Assembly (NCBI RefSeq): GCF_000368585.1
Contig: NZ_KB849558.1
Location: forward strand, 1,701,043-1,765,042
Length of the DNA stretch: 64,000 bases
Origin: Acinetobacter venetianus RAG-1 = CIP 110063
GTDB lineage: Bacteria > Pseudomonadota > Gammaproteobacteria > Pseudomonadales > Moraxellaceae
Direction: 5' to 3'
The notes under the pieces are model-generated. The model ran no database searches and was not told the DNA's origin. It worked only from the letters and a program-made list of their open reading frames with translations. Of this stretch, positions 37,753-47,168 are shown in pieces (the first letter of the stretch is position 1; each line of letters starts with the position of its first letter). The translations under genes and the position numbers were made by a program.

Positions 37753-38802
37753 TTAATACGCTTCATTTTCACTACGAAGAACTTCAACCAATTGAATGAA
37801 ATCCTCTGGCCACGGTGCTTCAAACATCATTTCTTCACCAGTGCGTGGATGTACTAGACCAAGCTTAGCGGCATGTAGTGCTTGACGTTTAAAGCTACGC
37901 AGCATATCGGTTAGTTTTTCTGAAGCGCCTGCTGGAAAACGAACGCGATTCACATAAACAGGATCACCAACTAAACCATGACCTAAATAACTAAAATGCA
38001 CACGAATCTGGTGCGTACGGCCAGTTTCAAGCTGCGCTTGAATACGGGTAAAGTCACGGAAGCGTTCTTTGACATTATAGTGTGTTACCGCATCACGCCC
38101 ACCCGGTAAAATCGCCATTTTAACGCGGTCAACTGGATGACGTTTGATTGGTTCATCAATCGTTCCGCCTGCAATGATATTACCGTAGGCAATCAAATCA
38201 TAAACGCGATAAACCGTTTTCTTTGCCAATTGTTTACTCAATGAAAATTGAGCTTCCAGATTTTTAGCAACGACCAATAAGCCACTGGTATCTTTATCAA
38301 TACGATGAACAAGTCCAGCTCGTGATAGCTCAGCCAGTTTTGGCGCGTGATAAAGTAGGGCGTTCACTAAAGTTCCCGTTGGATTGCCGGCACCTGGATG
38401 AACAACCATCCCTACTTCTTTATTGATCACAATAATATCGTCGTCTTCATAGACAATATTGAGCGGGATATTTTCAGGCTGACTCGATGTTTGTGCTTCA
38501 AGCTCAACATCTAGGGTTAATACTTCATTACCTTCACAACGGTACTTTGGCTTAACCGTGTTACCATTTACCAACAGATGACCGTCTTTCATCCACTGTT
38601 TAAGTTTCTCACGAGAAAACTCACTCCAGACGAGTGCTGCGACCTGATCAATACGTTGACCTAAATAGTCTTCATCAAGTTGAATTTGCAACGATAAACG
38701 TGTTGCAGTTGAGTCAGAATTATGATTATCTGCATCGACAGAATCTTCAAGTAAGAAATCTGTTTCAGAGATGTTTGAATTGGAAGATTGTGCTGAAGTC
38801 AT
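37753..38802 (-). CDS. rluD: 23S rRNA pseudouridine synthase RluD
   Basis: Makes pseudouridines 1911, 1915 and 1917 in 23S rRNA helix 69. 349 residues from the ATG at 38802; an ATG at 38838 would add 12 residues. An unconserved acidic N-terminus (about 1-35) precedes the S4-like domain (LGQRIDQVAALVWSEFSREKLKQW) and the catalytic domain with GLVHRIDKDTSGLLVVAK (catalytic Asp in HRIDKDTSG). Divergent from bamD, as is usual in this group. Confidence 0.94.
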   Translation of the reverse strand: MTSAQSSNSNISETDFLLEDSVDADNHNSDSTATRLSLQIQLDEDYLGQRIDQVAALVWSEFSREKLKQWMKDGHLLVNGNTVKPKYRCEGNEVLTLDVELEAQTSSQPENIPLNIVYEDDDIIVINKEVGMVVHPGAGNPTGTLVNALLYHAPKLAELSRAGLVHRIDKDTSGLLVVAKNLEAQFSLSKQLAKKTVYRVYDLIAYGNIIAGGTIDEPIKRHPVDRVKMAILPGGRDAVTHYNVKERFRDFTRIQAQLETGRTHQIRVHFSYLGHGLVGDPVYVNRVRFPAGASEKLTDMLRSFKRQALHAAKLGLVHPRTGEEMMFEAPWPEDFIQLVEVLRSENEAY

Positions 38803-38873
38803 TTGATGATCGGTACAAAAGTGGTTTAATAGCACCATTGTAGCTCATTGCCCAGAATAACAGAGGAGTTTTT

Positions 38874-39965
38874 ATGTCGCTACCACGTTATAAAATTACG
38901 ATGCTTGCGCTTTCTTTAGGTGTAGCATCTGCATTTGTGGGCTGTAGCAGCAATCCAAGCAAAAAAGAAGTGGTTGATAAAGGACCGCAATCAAGCGAAC
39001 AGGTTTATTTTGATAAAGCACAAAAATCGCTTGATCGTAATCAATATACTGATGCCGTGAAATCGCTAGAAGCTTTAGATACTTACTATCCTACTGGACA
39101 ATATACGCAACAAGCGCAACTTGAACTTCTCTACGCTAAATTCAAACAAAAAGATTATGAAGGTGCAATTGCACTAGCTGATCGTTTCATTCGCTTAAAT
39201 CCGCAACATCCAAATGTTGACTATGCTTACTATGTTCGCGGCGTTGCGAACATGGAAATGAACTACGACAGCCTAATTCGCTACACATCTTTACAACAAT
39301 CACATCGTGATGTCAGTTATATCAAAGTTGCCTATCAAAACTTTGTTGACCTCATTCGTCGTTTCCCAAGTAGCCAATATTCTGTTGACGCAGCGCAACG
39401 CATGAAATTTATTGGCCAAGAACTTGCTGAAAATGAAATGAATGCCGCACGATTCAATATTCAGCGTAAAGCATGGTTAGCTGCTGCTGAGCGTGCGCAA
39501 TGGGTGATTGAACATTACCCTCAAACACCACAAACACCAGAAGCGTTAGCAACTTTAGCTTACAGCTATCAAAAACTTGGTGATCAAGCGACTTCTCAAC
39601 AATATATCGAGATTTTAAAACTCAATTACCCACATTTGGTTAAATCAAATGGTGAAGTGAATTTACGCGCTGCACGTAAAGAAGGTAGCTGGATTAATCG
39701 CGCAACATTAGGTTTATTAGGACGCGAGTCTAAAACTGTTGATGCTAAAAATGTCGAAACAACGAGTGAAACTGAACAGCGTAGCTTAACCAATCGCCTC
39801 ACTTTAGGCTTATTCGACAAACCTGAATCTGAGAAAACAGCGCCAGAGCCAGTTGCAGCACCAGAAACACCGACTCAGGAAAAGAGCTGGACGAATCGTC
39901 TAAGCTTTGGATTATTAGATAAACCTGAACAACAAAATACAACTGAGGAAGATGCTGCAAACTAA
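38874..39965 (+). CDS. bamD: Outer membrane assembly lipoprotein BamD with repeated C-terminal extension
   Basis: Essential component of the BAM complex for outer-membrane beta-barrel insertion. 363 residues against about 245 in E. coli. A lipoprotein signal (Cys24 in FVGC) is followed by five TPR-like repeats (about 35-265). The extra C-terminal 100 residues contain three copies of a [ST]-x-x-NR-x-[TS]-x-GL[LF] motif: SWINRATLGLLG, SLTNRLTLGLFDKPE and SWTNRLSFGLLDKPE, separated by acidic Pro/Thr/Glu-rich linkers. Terminator follows. Confidence 0.93.
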   Translation: MSLPRYKITMLALSLGVASAFVGCSSNPSKKEVVDKGPQSSEQVYFDKAQKSLDRNQYTDAVKSLEALDTYYPTGQYTQQAQLELLYAKFKQKDYEGAIALADRFIRLNPQHPNVDYAYYVRGVANMEMNYDSLIRYTSLQQSHRDVSYIKVAYQNFVDLIRRFPSSQYSVDAAQRMKFIGQELAENEMNAARFNIQRKAWLAAAERAQWVIEHYPQTPQTPEALATLAYSYQKLGDQATSQQYIEILKLNYPHLVKSNGEVNLRAARKEGSWINRATLGLLGRESKTVDAKNVETTSETEQRSLTNRLTLGLFDKPESEKTAPEPVAAPETPTQEKSWTNRLSFGLLDKPEQQNTTEEDAAN

Positions 39966-39988
39966 TTTGCAATCATCTGATACAGCAA

Positions 39989-40016
39989 ACAGGCAAGTCT
40001 CCCTTGCCTGTTTTTT
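39989..40016 (+). terminator. Terminator of bamD
   Basis: ACAGGCAAG / CTTGCCTGT hairpin with a T run, 24 bases past the stop. Confidence 0.9.
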
Positions 40017-40098
40017 ATTTTATGCAACAATGGTTCCTGACATTTTTGCACTGTAATAATGTCTTAGTCTTACTCCTGTCTGAAATGGTTTAACGCAC

Positions 40099-41982
40099 AT
40101 GGCAATTCCACAGCATACGATTGATCAAATATTAGATCGAACCGACATTGTCGATTTGATTGGTCAACGTGTGAAGTTAAAAAAGACTGGACGAACTTAT
40201 TCTGGTTGTTGCCCATTTCATCAAGAAAAAACACCATCTTTTCATGTTTATCGAGATAAACAGTATTTTCATTGCTTCGGCTGTCAGGCCAATGGTAATG
40301 CCATTCGCTTCTTAATGGATATTGATGGACGTAACTTCGTTGATGTGATGAAAGAACTGTCGAATAAGACAGGCATCGATCTGCCGAAAGACAATCACGA
40401 CAATAAAAAACTCTCGTATAAACGTAGTCCACAACCAACTCCAGCAGCACAGCTACCTGTAACACAAGATAAGACAACTGAGCTTAATCCTCCAATTCAA
40501 ACGCCGATGGATGATCATTTCATCGACATGGATCGTTTTATGGATGATCCTTTTGCCCAGTTCGATCCATCATTTATGGTGGATGAAAATGTACAGGAAG
40601 GAAACCTATATGATTTACTGGAAAATGTTGCGCAATTTTATGAACGCCAACTGCCCAATAGTCAAAAAGGACAGAATTATTTCAAACAACGTGGTCTATC
40701 AGCACAAACAATTCAATTCTGGCGTTTAGGTTATGCCCCAGAAGACTGGCAACACTTAGAAAAAGCCTTTCCTCAAGATATTGAAGGTTTAAAGCAAATT
40801 GGTTTGATTCGATCAAGTGATAGTGGTCGAGATTTTGATTTATTACGTGACCGCGTTATTTTCCCTATTCGTGATCATAAAGGCCGAGTTGTCGGATTTG
40901 GTGGTCGTGCACTCAATGATGAAATCAAACCCAAATATATTAACTCTCCTGATTCAGAAGTCTTCCACAAGAACCAATTACTGTATGGCTTGTATGAAGG
41001 GCGTAAACTTAAAGCCAATGACTGGTTGATGGTGGAAGGCTATATGGATGTCATCGCCTTGCAGCAGTATGGCATTAATGGCGCTGTTGCGACACTAGGA
41101 ACAGCAAGTAATGCAGATCACTTAACCACACTATTTAAGCAAAACTCACGGATCACTATCGCTTTTGATGGTGATGCTGCTGGACAAAAAGCAGCACGTC
41201 GTACCTTAGAAATTGCACTGCCCTTACTCAATGATGGTCGAGAATTAAAGTTTTTTGTCCTTCCTAATGAACATGATCCTGATTCTTTAATTCGCCGTGA
41301 AGGTTTAGAAAACTTCCAAAAACTATTGCAACAAGCTCCCTTGTTATCTGATTTTGTATTTGCACATTTAACGGGACAGCATGATGTAAGCTCCCCTGAA
41401 GGCAAAAGCTTAGTTATGGGTGAATTACGTGAGCTAACTGAATTACTGCCTAAACAAGGCTCATTCCGTTACCTACTCATACAATCCTTTAGAGAAAAAT
41501 TAGGCTTAGGTAAACGCTTTACACCGCAAATCAGTCATGATGCTTCTTTATCTTTTAATATTCATACCAAAGATGAAGATTTTGCAATTGCGATCTTAAT
41601 GCACCACCCATTTTTATATATTCATTTTGAAGAGTTACGAGCCGTCATCGATCAAACTGAACTATTAGCCAAAATTTTGGCTTCATTAAATATAGTATTT
41701 GATGACTTGCCCGATGATCAGGAATTGGCAACTTATTATGTGCTGGGTGCATGTAGCAGCTATAGCCATGAAATTGCAGACATTATGCAACGAACCAATA
41801 TTCAATCGCTCACGCAAGCACCAGAAGTTGCAGATAAACTGGCTAAAGAATATGCACTCGGTTTACAAGAGAAGTATTTAAGATTAAAACTTAAATCACC
41901 GATTACACTGATTGAATCAAGAAATCTGCGTCAACAACTCAATGAATTGACCAAGCAAATCAGTTTACGCTTATTGTCTTAA
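40099..41982 (+). CDS. dnaG: DNA primase
   Basis: Synthesises RNA primers at the replication fork. 627 residues. N-terminal CHC2 zinc ribbon (Cys38, His41, Cys59, Cys62), a long Gln/Asp/Pro-rich insert (about 100-165), an RNA-polymerase domain with YLxxRGLS-like motif, TOPRIM EGYMDVIAL and FDGDAAGQKAA, and a C-terminal DnaB-binding helical domain. It is separated from rpsU and rpoD, its classical macromolecular-synthesis-operon partners, neither of which is seen here. Confidence 0.97.
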   Translation: MAIPQHTIDQILDRTDIVDLIGQRVKLKKTGRTYSGCCPFHQEKTPSFHVYRDKQYFHCFGCQANGNAIRFLMDIDGRNFVDVMKELSNKTGIDLPKDNHDNKKLSYKRSPQPTPAAQLPVTQDKTTELNPPIQTPMDDHFIDMDRFMDDPFAQFDPSFMVDENVQEGNLYDLLENVAQFYERQLPNSQKGQNYFKQRGLSAQTIQFWRLGYAPEDWQHLEKAFPQDIEGLKQIGLIRSSDSGRDFDLLRDRVIFPIRDHKGRVVGFGGRALNDEIKPKYINSPDSEVFHKNQLLYGLYEGRKLKANDWLMVEGYMDVIALQQYGINGAVATLGTASNADHLTTLFKQNSRITIAFDGDAAGQKAARRTLEIALPLLNDGRELKFFVLPNEHDPDSLIRREGLENFQKLLQQAPLLSDFVFAHLTGQHDVSSPEGKSLVMGELRELTELLPKQGSFRYLLIQSFREKLGLGKRFTPQISHDASLSFNIHTKDEDFAIAILMHHPFLYIHFEELRAVIDQTELLAKILASLNIVFDDLPDDQELATYYVLGACSSYSHEIADIMQRTNIQSLTQAPEVADKLAKEYALGLQEKYLRLKLKSPITLIESRNLRQQLNELTKQISLRLLS

Positions 41983-41988
41983 TTGTTG

Positions 41989-43272
41989 CTATTGTCTTGG
42001 TTTACGTTCGTGCTCAAACACATCGTGCAAATGTTGTTGCAACCATTCAAAGTAATCTGGGTTTTCAGATTTCGCAGCTTCTCTTAAAAGAATGGAAGTT
42101 GGATGCATCAATTTTTGAGTCAAACGATGTGCGAACTCATGTAAAACCTGTTCAGCTGTATGACCATGCTGTAAAGACTCTAGGGCATGATTGAGTTCCA
42201 ATTGACTCATTTCTTCACTGTGCTGACGGTATGCTTGAATCGCACCACTCGCCTCTTTAACCTTTTGCTGTGTAAGTAACTGTGTCGCAAGCTGATTGAC
42301 CATTACCTCTGCTTCAACCGCCGCTTGACGACGTTGCGCAAGATTCTCATCAATCACACTTTGTAAATCATCAACACCGTATAAATAAACGTTATCTAAT
42401 GACTCAACTTTTGGATCAATATCGCGCGGCACAGCCAAATCAACCATCAACATTTGTTGATAGCGACGCTTTTTAAGGGCATATTTGACATCACTATATC
42501 CAATGACTTGATGCAAGCTCCCCGTACAACTAGAGACGACATCAGCACGATAAAGATTTTTTGCTAGCTCATTAAACGGAATGATTTCAACTTCGACTTG
42601 ATGTCCAATTTCTTGGGCAAGAAGATCTGCACGTTCACGACTACGATTACAAATCATAATCTTAGCAACACCCATCTCAGCTAAATGCTTGGCAACAAGT
42701 GTATTCATCTCACCAGCAGCAACCATCATAACTGTCAATTTTTCAGGATGGCTAAATACCTGTGATGCCAATTGAGCAACAGCATAACCCATTGAAACAG
42801 CATGGCTTCCAACCGAAGTCTCTGAGCGTACTCTTTTTGCTGCATAAAAAGCATATTCAAAAACACTGTTGAGTTCAGCAGATACAGTTTCAGCATCTTT
42901 TGATAAAGCAAGAGCGCTTTTGACCTGCCCTAAAATTTGCGGTTCACCCAGCATCAATGAGTCTAAACCACTCGCTACTCGCATCAAGTGCGTAATAGCC
43001 TGCGCATTTTCGTAACGATAAACATGATGAATTAACTGTTTTACATCAATATTATTCACTTGGGCTAGCCAACTGAGAATGCAATCAGCATCTTCAGTCA
43101 TGGCGTAAACTTCGGTGCGGTTGCATGTAGAAACGACAACCATGTCTTTTAAAGCAGGATTTTGTCGTTGTTCAAGCAATAGCTCAGCTAATCGCTCTGC
43201 ATTAAAAGCGATTTTTTCTCGAAGTTCGACAGAAGCTGTTTGATGGTTGACACCCAATGCAAAGAAAGACAT
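41989..43272 (-). CDS. hemA: Glutamyl-tRNA reductase
   Basis: First committed step of C5-pathway tetrapyrrole synthesis: Glu-tRNA to glutamate-1-semialdehyde. 427 residues. Catalytic Cys50 in [12 protein letters not shown], the [12 protein letters not shown] block, the NADPH-binding domain with [15 protein letters not shown], and a C-terminal dimerisation helix. Divergent from the TPR-lolB-ispE operon, and convergent with dnaG with seven bases between stops. Confidence 0.97.
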   Translation of the reverse strand: MSFFALGVNHQTASVELREKIAFNAERLAELLLEQRQNPALKDMVVVSTCNRTEVYAMTEDADCILSWLAQVNNIDVKQLIHHVYRYENAQAITHLMRVASGLDSLMLGEPQILGQVKSALALSKDAETVSAELNSVFEYAFYAAKRVRSETSVGSHAVSMGYAVAQLASQVFSHPEKLTVMMVAAGEMNTLVAKHLAEMGVAKIMICNRSRERADLLAQEIGHQVEVEIIPFNELAKNLYRADVVSSCTGSLHQVIGYSDVKYALKKRRYQQMLMVDLAVPRDIDPKVESLDNVYLYGVDDLQSVIDENLAQRRQAAVEAEVMVNQLATQLLTQQKVKEASGAIQAYRQHSEEMSQLELNHALESLQHGHTAEQVLHEFAHRLTQKLMHPTSILLREAAKSENPDYFEWLQQHLHDVFEHERKPRQ

Positions 43273-43351
43273 ATCAGATCATCATTTCGCTAAATTTATG
43301 TTATTGTGCAACATCGGTGTCATAAAAAGCATTACTTTGGATCAATAAAAA

Positions 43352-45070
43352 TTGCGTCAGCTATATCGCCGTAAACATTTTAGCGGCAAGACGATTAGAC
43401 GGTATTCTACCACAATCTTGTTGTTAGGTAGCATGAGCTCTTATGCCTCTGCTCAAGCAATACACGAGATGTATGCAGACAAAAGCTTTGAAAATGCACT
43501 GCAACAAAGCATGGTAGCTGAATTTTCTCTTGCTTATGACGATATTGCAACTGCTCTACACAATTATACTGTGCTAGCTATCCGCAGTAATTCCACAACC
43601 ATTAAACAACGTGCTTTAGATATCGCATTAGAATATAACGACTTGCAATCAGCACTAGATATCGCAACACATTGGGTTGAACAAGAGCCGACTGATGTTC
43701 CAGCCTTATTCTATTTATCTCATATTGCATTAAAAACCCATGAGTATGAACTCGCTGCAGAAACACTCGATAAAATTTTAAATATTGATCCAACTGCAGA
43801 TTTAGAAGAAATTTTAGCGGGGATCGCACCAGAACAGCCTCAAGATCGAGATATTTTGCTTAATGCTTTACGAGCAAGTAAAGAGAAAAACAATCCGTCT
43901 ATTTTGGCATTAATCGCAGGTTTGGAAGCCCAAAATGGCTTGTACGAGCAGGCATTGAACAATATCAATCGTGCACTTCGCAAACGCTCCAAATCGACCA
44001 GTTTCATTTTAATGAAAGCCAATCTATTAATTGCTTTACAAGATGATGAGGCAACTAAAGATTGGTTTGCTAAAGCAAGCCGTCGTAATAAAGATAATTT
44101 AAATATTCGCTTAGCCGAAGCGCGTTATTACATTCAGATTAATGAGCAGAAAGAAGCATTAAGTAAACTTGAAAGCATCATTAAAGACCATCCTGATGCC
44201 CAAGAAGCACTTTTTATTGCAGGCTTAACCAGTATTGATTTGAAGCAATATGAGAAAGCTGAACAATATTTAGTTGATCTACGCACATCTGCTAAATATC
44301 AAAACGAAGCTTATTATTATTTGGCGATCAATGCCCAGCGTAAACAGCATTATGAAACAGCCAAGGCATATTATCGACTTGTCGATGGCAGTCTCTATAT
44401 CACCTCCCGACGCAATATGATTGCGATTTTTGATAAGCAAGATCAACTTAATGATGCGCTTCGTTTTCTAACTCAAGAGCGTGTCAATTACCCACAACAT
44501 GCCAGTTTCTTATATCAGGCCCAAGCTGATATTTTGAAAAAAATGAATAATAAAAAAGCAGCACTGGCCTTGCTTGATGAGGCGATTAAGAATCTACCAG
44601 ATGACCCTGAACTGATTTATGCAGAGGTTTTATTACTCGATCCATTCACCGATCGAGACAAACTAGATAAAACACTTAAACAGCTTTTAGTTATAGAACC
44701 TAATAGCCCAACTTATCTGAACGCTTATGCATACACCTTAGCTCTGCAAAACCGCAGGCTTAAAGAAGCTCGTAAATATGCAGAACTTGCACTGGAATAT
44801 GCTCCTGAACAAGCATCAATTTTAGATACATTAGGCTATATTGCCTTTCTACAAAATGATTTTGACACCGCAGTTAAAGTGCTCGGACAAGCTTACGCAT
44901 TGAGCCAAAATGTAAATATCGGCATCCGATATGCAAAAGCTTTGTATATGCAAGGTGCATTAACGCAGTTTAGCGATGTGTTACAGCAACTGAAACAAAA
45001 TCATGCGAATGCCCCACAATTACAACAACTTGATAGCTTAATCTTACCTGTAACCGTAAAAAAGAGTTAA
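43352..45070 (+). CDS. Exported tetratricopeptide-repeat protein
   Basis: 572 residues, TTG start at 43352 chosen because it gives a full signal peptide (RRK...RRYSTTILLLGSMSSYASA-QA); an ATG at 43433 would cut into it. The mature protein is a chain of about 12 TPR units, including LAYDDIATALHNYTVLA, DLEEILAGI, YEQALNNINRAL, YEKAEQYLVDL and FDTAVKVLGQAYAL. It sits upstream of lolB and ispE as in Pseudomonas (PA4667 position), so a role in envelope assembly is plausible but unproven. Confidence 0.85.
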   Translation: MRQLYRRKHFSGKTIRRYSTTILLLGSMSSYASAQAIHEMYADKSFENALQQSMVAEFSLAYDDIATALHNYTVLAIRSNSTTIKQRALDIALEYNDLQSALDIATHWVEQEPTDVPALFYLSHIALKTHEYELAAETLDKILNIDPTADLEEILAGIAPEQPQDRDILLNALRASKEKNNPSILALIAGLEAQNGLYEQALNNINRALRKRSKSTSFILMKANLLIALQDDEATKDWFAKASRRNKDNLNIRLAEARYYIQINEQKEALSKLESIIKDHPDAQEALFIAGLTSIDLKQYEKAEQYLVDLRTSAKYQNEAYYYLAINAQRKQHYETAKAYYRLVDGSLYITSRRNMIAIFDKQDQLNDALRFLTQERVNYPQHASFLYQAQADILKKMNNKKAALALLDEAIKNLPDDPELIYAEVLLLDPFTDRDKLDKTLKQLLVIEPNSPTYLNAYAYTLALQNRRLKEARKYAELALEYAPEQASILDTLGYIAFLQNDFDTAVKVLGQAYALSQNVNIGIRYAKALYMQGALTQFSDVLQQLKQNHANAPQLQQLDSLILPVTVKKS

Positions 45071-45074
45071 ATCC

Positions 45075-45656
45075 ATGCGTTTGTTTTCAAAATTATGCGT
45101 TGCAGTATGTAGTAGCAGCGTTCTATTCCTTTCAGGTTGTCAGCATTTCAGCCAACCCAAACAAATCCAGATTGCACCGCAATTACAAAATGAAAATAAC
45201 TTTAGTCTGCAAGGCAAAATTGGTGTTCGTACACCGCAACAATCTGGCAGTGCATTTTTTACTTGGTTACAGCAGCAAGATCAGTTTGATATTGAACTCA
45301 CTGGTATTTTGGGTGTTGGCAAAACTCAGATTCAAGGCAAACCAGGCGAAGTCACTCTAAATAGCGCAAAAACAGGCTTAATCACAGCGACAACCCCTGA
45401 AGAGTTACTAGAAAAAGCGACGGGCTGGCAAGCTCCAATTATGCATTTGGCTTACTGGGTTCAAGCAAAGCCAGCAACACCAAATGCTCAAGTAACAAGT
45501 GATGAGCAAAACCGTCTAAAACAACTCATAGAAGATGGCTGGACGGTGGATTTTAGCTATAACGATGCTCAAACATTACCCAACAAGCTCTTGCTCAAAC
45601 AATCACTTGCAGAAGGTAAAGAAAACCGTATTACAATGGTTATTCAAAACCGATAA
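45075..45656 (+). CDS. lolB: Outer-membrane lipoprotein receptor LolB
   Basis: Accepts lipoproteins from LolA and inserts them in the outer membrane. 193 residues with lipoprotein signal ending LFLSGC (Cys22), then FSLQGKIGVRTPQQSGSAFFTWLQQ and LTGILGVGKTQI, typical of LolB's beta-sheet core. Four bases after the TPR gene and 14 before ispE, hence one operon. Confidence 0.93.
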   Translation: MRLFSKLCVAVCSSSVLFLSGCQHFSQPKQIQIAPQLQNENNFSLQGKIGVRTPQQSGSAFFTWLQQQDQFDIELTGILGVGKTQIQGKPGEVTLNSAKTGLITATTPEELLEKATGWQAPIMHLAYWVQAKPATPNAQVTSDEQNRLKQLIEDGWTVDFSYNDAQTLPNKLLLKQSLAEGKENRITMVIQNR

Positions 45657-45670
45657 TTTAGATTCTTTTT

Positions 45671-46504
45671 ATGATTAGAGTGCCTTCCCCTGCCAAATTG
45701 AATTTATTTCTTCACATCACTGGTCGTCGTGAAAATGGGTATCATGAATTACAAACCATCTTCCAACTTATTGATTTATATGACTGGATGAATTTTAAAG
45801 CAATTGACGGTGAAGACATTCAAATCGAAGGATTAGATGACGTTCAACTTGAACAAAATTTAATTTATCGAGCTGCACAGTTACTTAAACCGCATGCAAA
45901 AAAACCATGTGGATTAAATATTCGTATTGAAAAAAATATCCCAATGGGAGCTGGACTTGGTGGCGGTTCATCGAATGCAGCCACGACTTTGATCGTACTT
46001 AATCAACTATGGGAATGTGAGCTTAGTGAACAGCAACTTGCCGATTACGGTGTCAAGCTCGGTGCTGATGTTCCGATCTTTGTTTTAGGTCGAAATGCAT
46101 GGGCTGAAGGCATCGGTGAACATTTATCATTCATAGACTTAGCTCAAAAAAAATTCATAATCTTAAAACCTGACTGTTTTATCAGCACTCAACAGCTTTT
46201 TTCGCAAAAAACATTGACAAGAGATTCTAAGATCACTACATTTTGCGCCTATCAGTTACAACCTTCTAGTTTTGGAAATAACTTTGAACCTTTGGCTCGA
46301 CAGTTATACTCAGAAGTAGATGAAGCAATGCGATATTTAGATCAGTTTGGTCTAGCAAAGCTTACAGGTACAGGTGCTTGTGTTTTTTCTGAAGTAACCA
46401 ATGAAATGAATGTAGAACAGATTTTGCAAAATGCGCCTTGTAAAGCTTACTTGGTTAACAGTTTAGCAGAATCACCTCTCAGACATTTTAAAGTTACACG
46501 TTAG
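45671..46504 (+). CDS. ispE: 4-diphosphocytidyl-2-C-methyl-D-erythritol kinase
   Basis: GHMP kinase of the MEP isoprenoid pathway. 277 residues. SPAKLNLFLHITGRRENGYHEL at the N-terminus, the ATP loop PMGAGLGGGSSNAAT (about 96-110), and C-terminal KLTGTGACVF. Its TAG stop (46502-46504) overlaps the first two bases of the first tRNA-Gln gene. Confidence 0.96.
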   Translation: MIRVPSPAKLNLFLHITGRRENGYHELQTIFQLIDLYDWMNFKAIDGEDIQIEGLDDVQLEQNLIYRAAQLLKPHAKKPCGLNIRIEKNIPMGAGLGGGSSNAATTLIVLNQLWECELSEQQLADYGVKLGADVPIFVLGRNAWAEGIGEHLSFIDLAQKKFIILKPDCFISTQQLFSQKTLTRDSKITTFCAYQLQPSSFGNNFEPLARQLYSEVDEAMRYLDQFGLAKLTGTGACVFSEVTNEMNVEQILQNAPCKAYLVNSLAESPLRHFKVTR

Positions 46505-46577
46505 GGGCGTCGCCAAGTGGTAAGGCACCGGGTTTTGATCTCGGCATCCGTTGGTTCGAATCCAGCCGCCCCTGCCA
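46503..46577 (+). tRNA. tRNA-Gln (UUG), copy 1 of 6
   Basis: 75 bases including CCA. Acceptor AGGGGCG / CGCCCCT, anticodon stem CCGGG / CTCGG with loop TTTTGAT (anticodon UUG), T-loop GGTTCGAATC. Its first two bases are the last two of the ispE stop codon, so it must be processed from the ispE transcript or start from a promoter inside ispE. Confidence 0.97.
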
Positions 46578-46605
46578 ATTTTCACCTGTAGATGTATGTA
46601 ATAAT

Positions 46606-46680
46606 AGGGGCGTCGCCAAGTGGTAAGGCACCGGGTTTTGATCTCGGCATCCGTTGGTTCGAATCCAGCCGCCCCTGCCA
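46606..46680 (+). tRNA. tRNA-Gln (UUG), copy 2 of 6
   Basis: Identical to copy 1, 28 bases downstream of it. Confidence 0.97.
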
Positions 46681-46708
46681 ATTTTCACCTGTAGATGTAT
46701 GTAATAAT

Positions 46709-46783
46709 AGGGGCGTCGCCAAGTGGTAAGGCACCGGGTTTTGATCTCGGCATCCGTTGGTTCGAATCCAGCCGCCCCTGCCA
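46709..46783 (+). tRNA. tRNA-Gln (UUG), copy 3 of 6
   Basis: Identical to copies 1 and 2, same 28-base spacer. Confidence 0.97.
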
Positions 46784-46811
46784 ATTTTCACCTGTAGATG
46801 TATGTAATAAT

Positions 46812-46886
46812 AGGGGCGTCGCCAAGTGGTAAGGCACCGGGTTTTGATCTCGGCATCCGTTGGTTCGAATCCAGCCGCCCCTGCCA
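46812..46886 (+). tRNA. tRNA-Gln (UUG), copy 4 of 6
   Basis: Identical to copy 1; followed by a different, 17-base spacer. Confidence 0.97.
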
Positions 46887-46903
46887 TTACATATCATCAA
46901 TCT

Positions 46904-46978
46904 AGGGGCGTCGCCAAGTGGTAAGGCAGCGGGTTTTGATCTCGCCATCCGTTGGTTCGAATCCAGCCGCCCCTGCCA
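46904..46978 (+). tRNA. tRNA-Gln (UUG), copy 5 of 6, variant anticodon stem
   Basis: Differs from the other copies at two bases only: the first anticodon-stem pair (positions 27-43) is G-C rather than C-G, so pairing is kept. Anticodon UUG is unchanged. Confidence 0.96.
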
Positions 46979-47064
46979 TATCTTTAAGACAGACTTGTTT
47001 TACATCGATATTTGCTCAAATATATTGACATTATCTTGTAAAACTATTAAAGTTCTGCCGCATT

Positions 47065-47139
47065 AGGGGCGTCGCCAAGTGGTAAGGCACCGGGTTTTGA
47101 TCTCGGCATCCGTTGGTTCGAATCCAGCCGCCCCTGCCA
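47065..47139 (+). tRNA. tRNA-Gln (UUG), copy 6 of 6
   Basis: Identical to copies 1-4, but separated from copy 5 by 86 bases of unrelated AT-rich sequence. Followed by a palindromic element and prs. Confidence 0.97.
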
Positions 47140-47168
47140 TATAATAGATTGTTTCTAAATTACCCGTT

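Larger units (their letters stand above)
46503..46886 (+). repeat. 103-bp tandem repeat carrying tRNA-Gln copies 1-4
   Basis: Unit of 75-base tRNA plus an identical 28-base spacer, repeated three times exactly and ending with a fourth tRNA (period 103). Identity of the spacers shows recent tandem duplication or continuing homogenisation. Confidence 0.95.

Noticed and set aside
46472..46948. Four overlapping minus-strand ORFs of 69-101 codons with near-identical peptides
   Set aside because: They are antisense readings through the tandem tRNA-Gln genes; the repeated peptide comes from the tRNA sequence and has no ribosome-binding site.
46503..47139. Regular short repeats that could be mistaken for a CRISPR array
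   Set aside because: The 75-base repeats fold as tRNA-Gln with CCA ends, the first three spacers are identical, and no cas gene is nearby.
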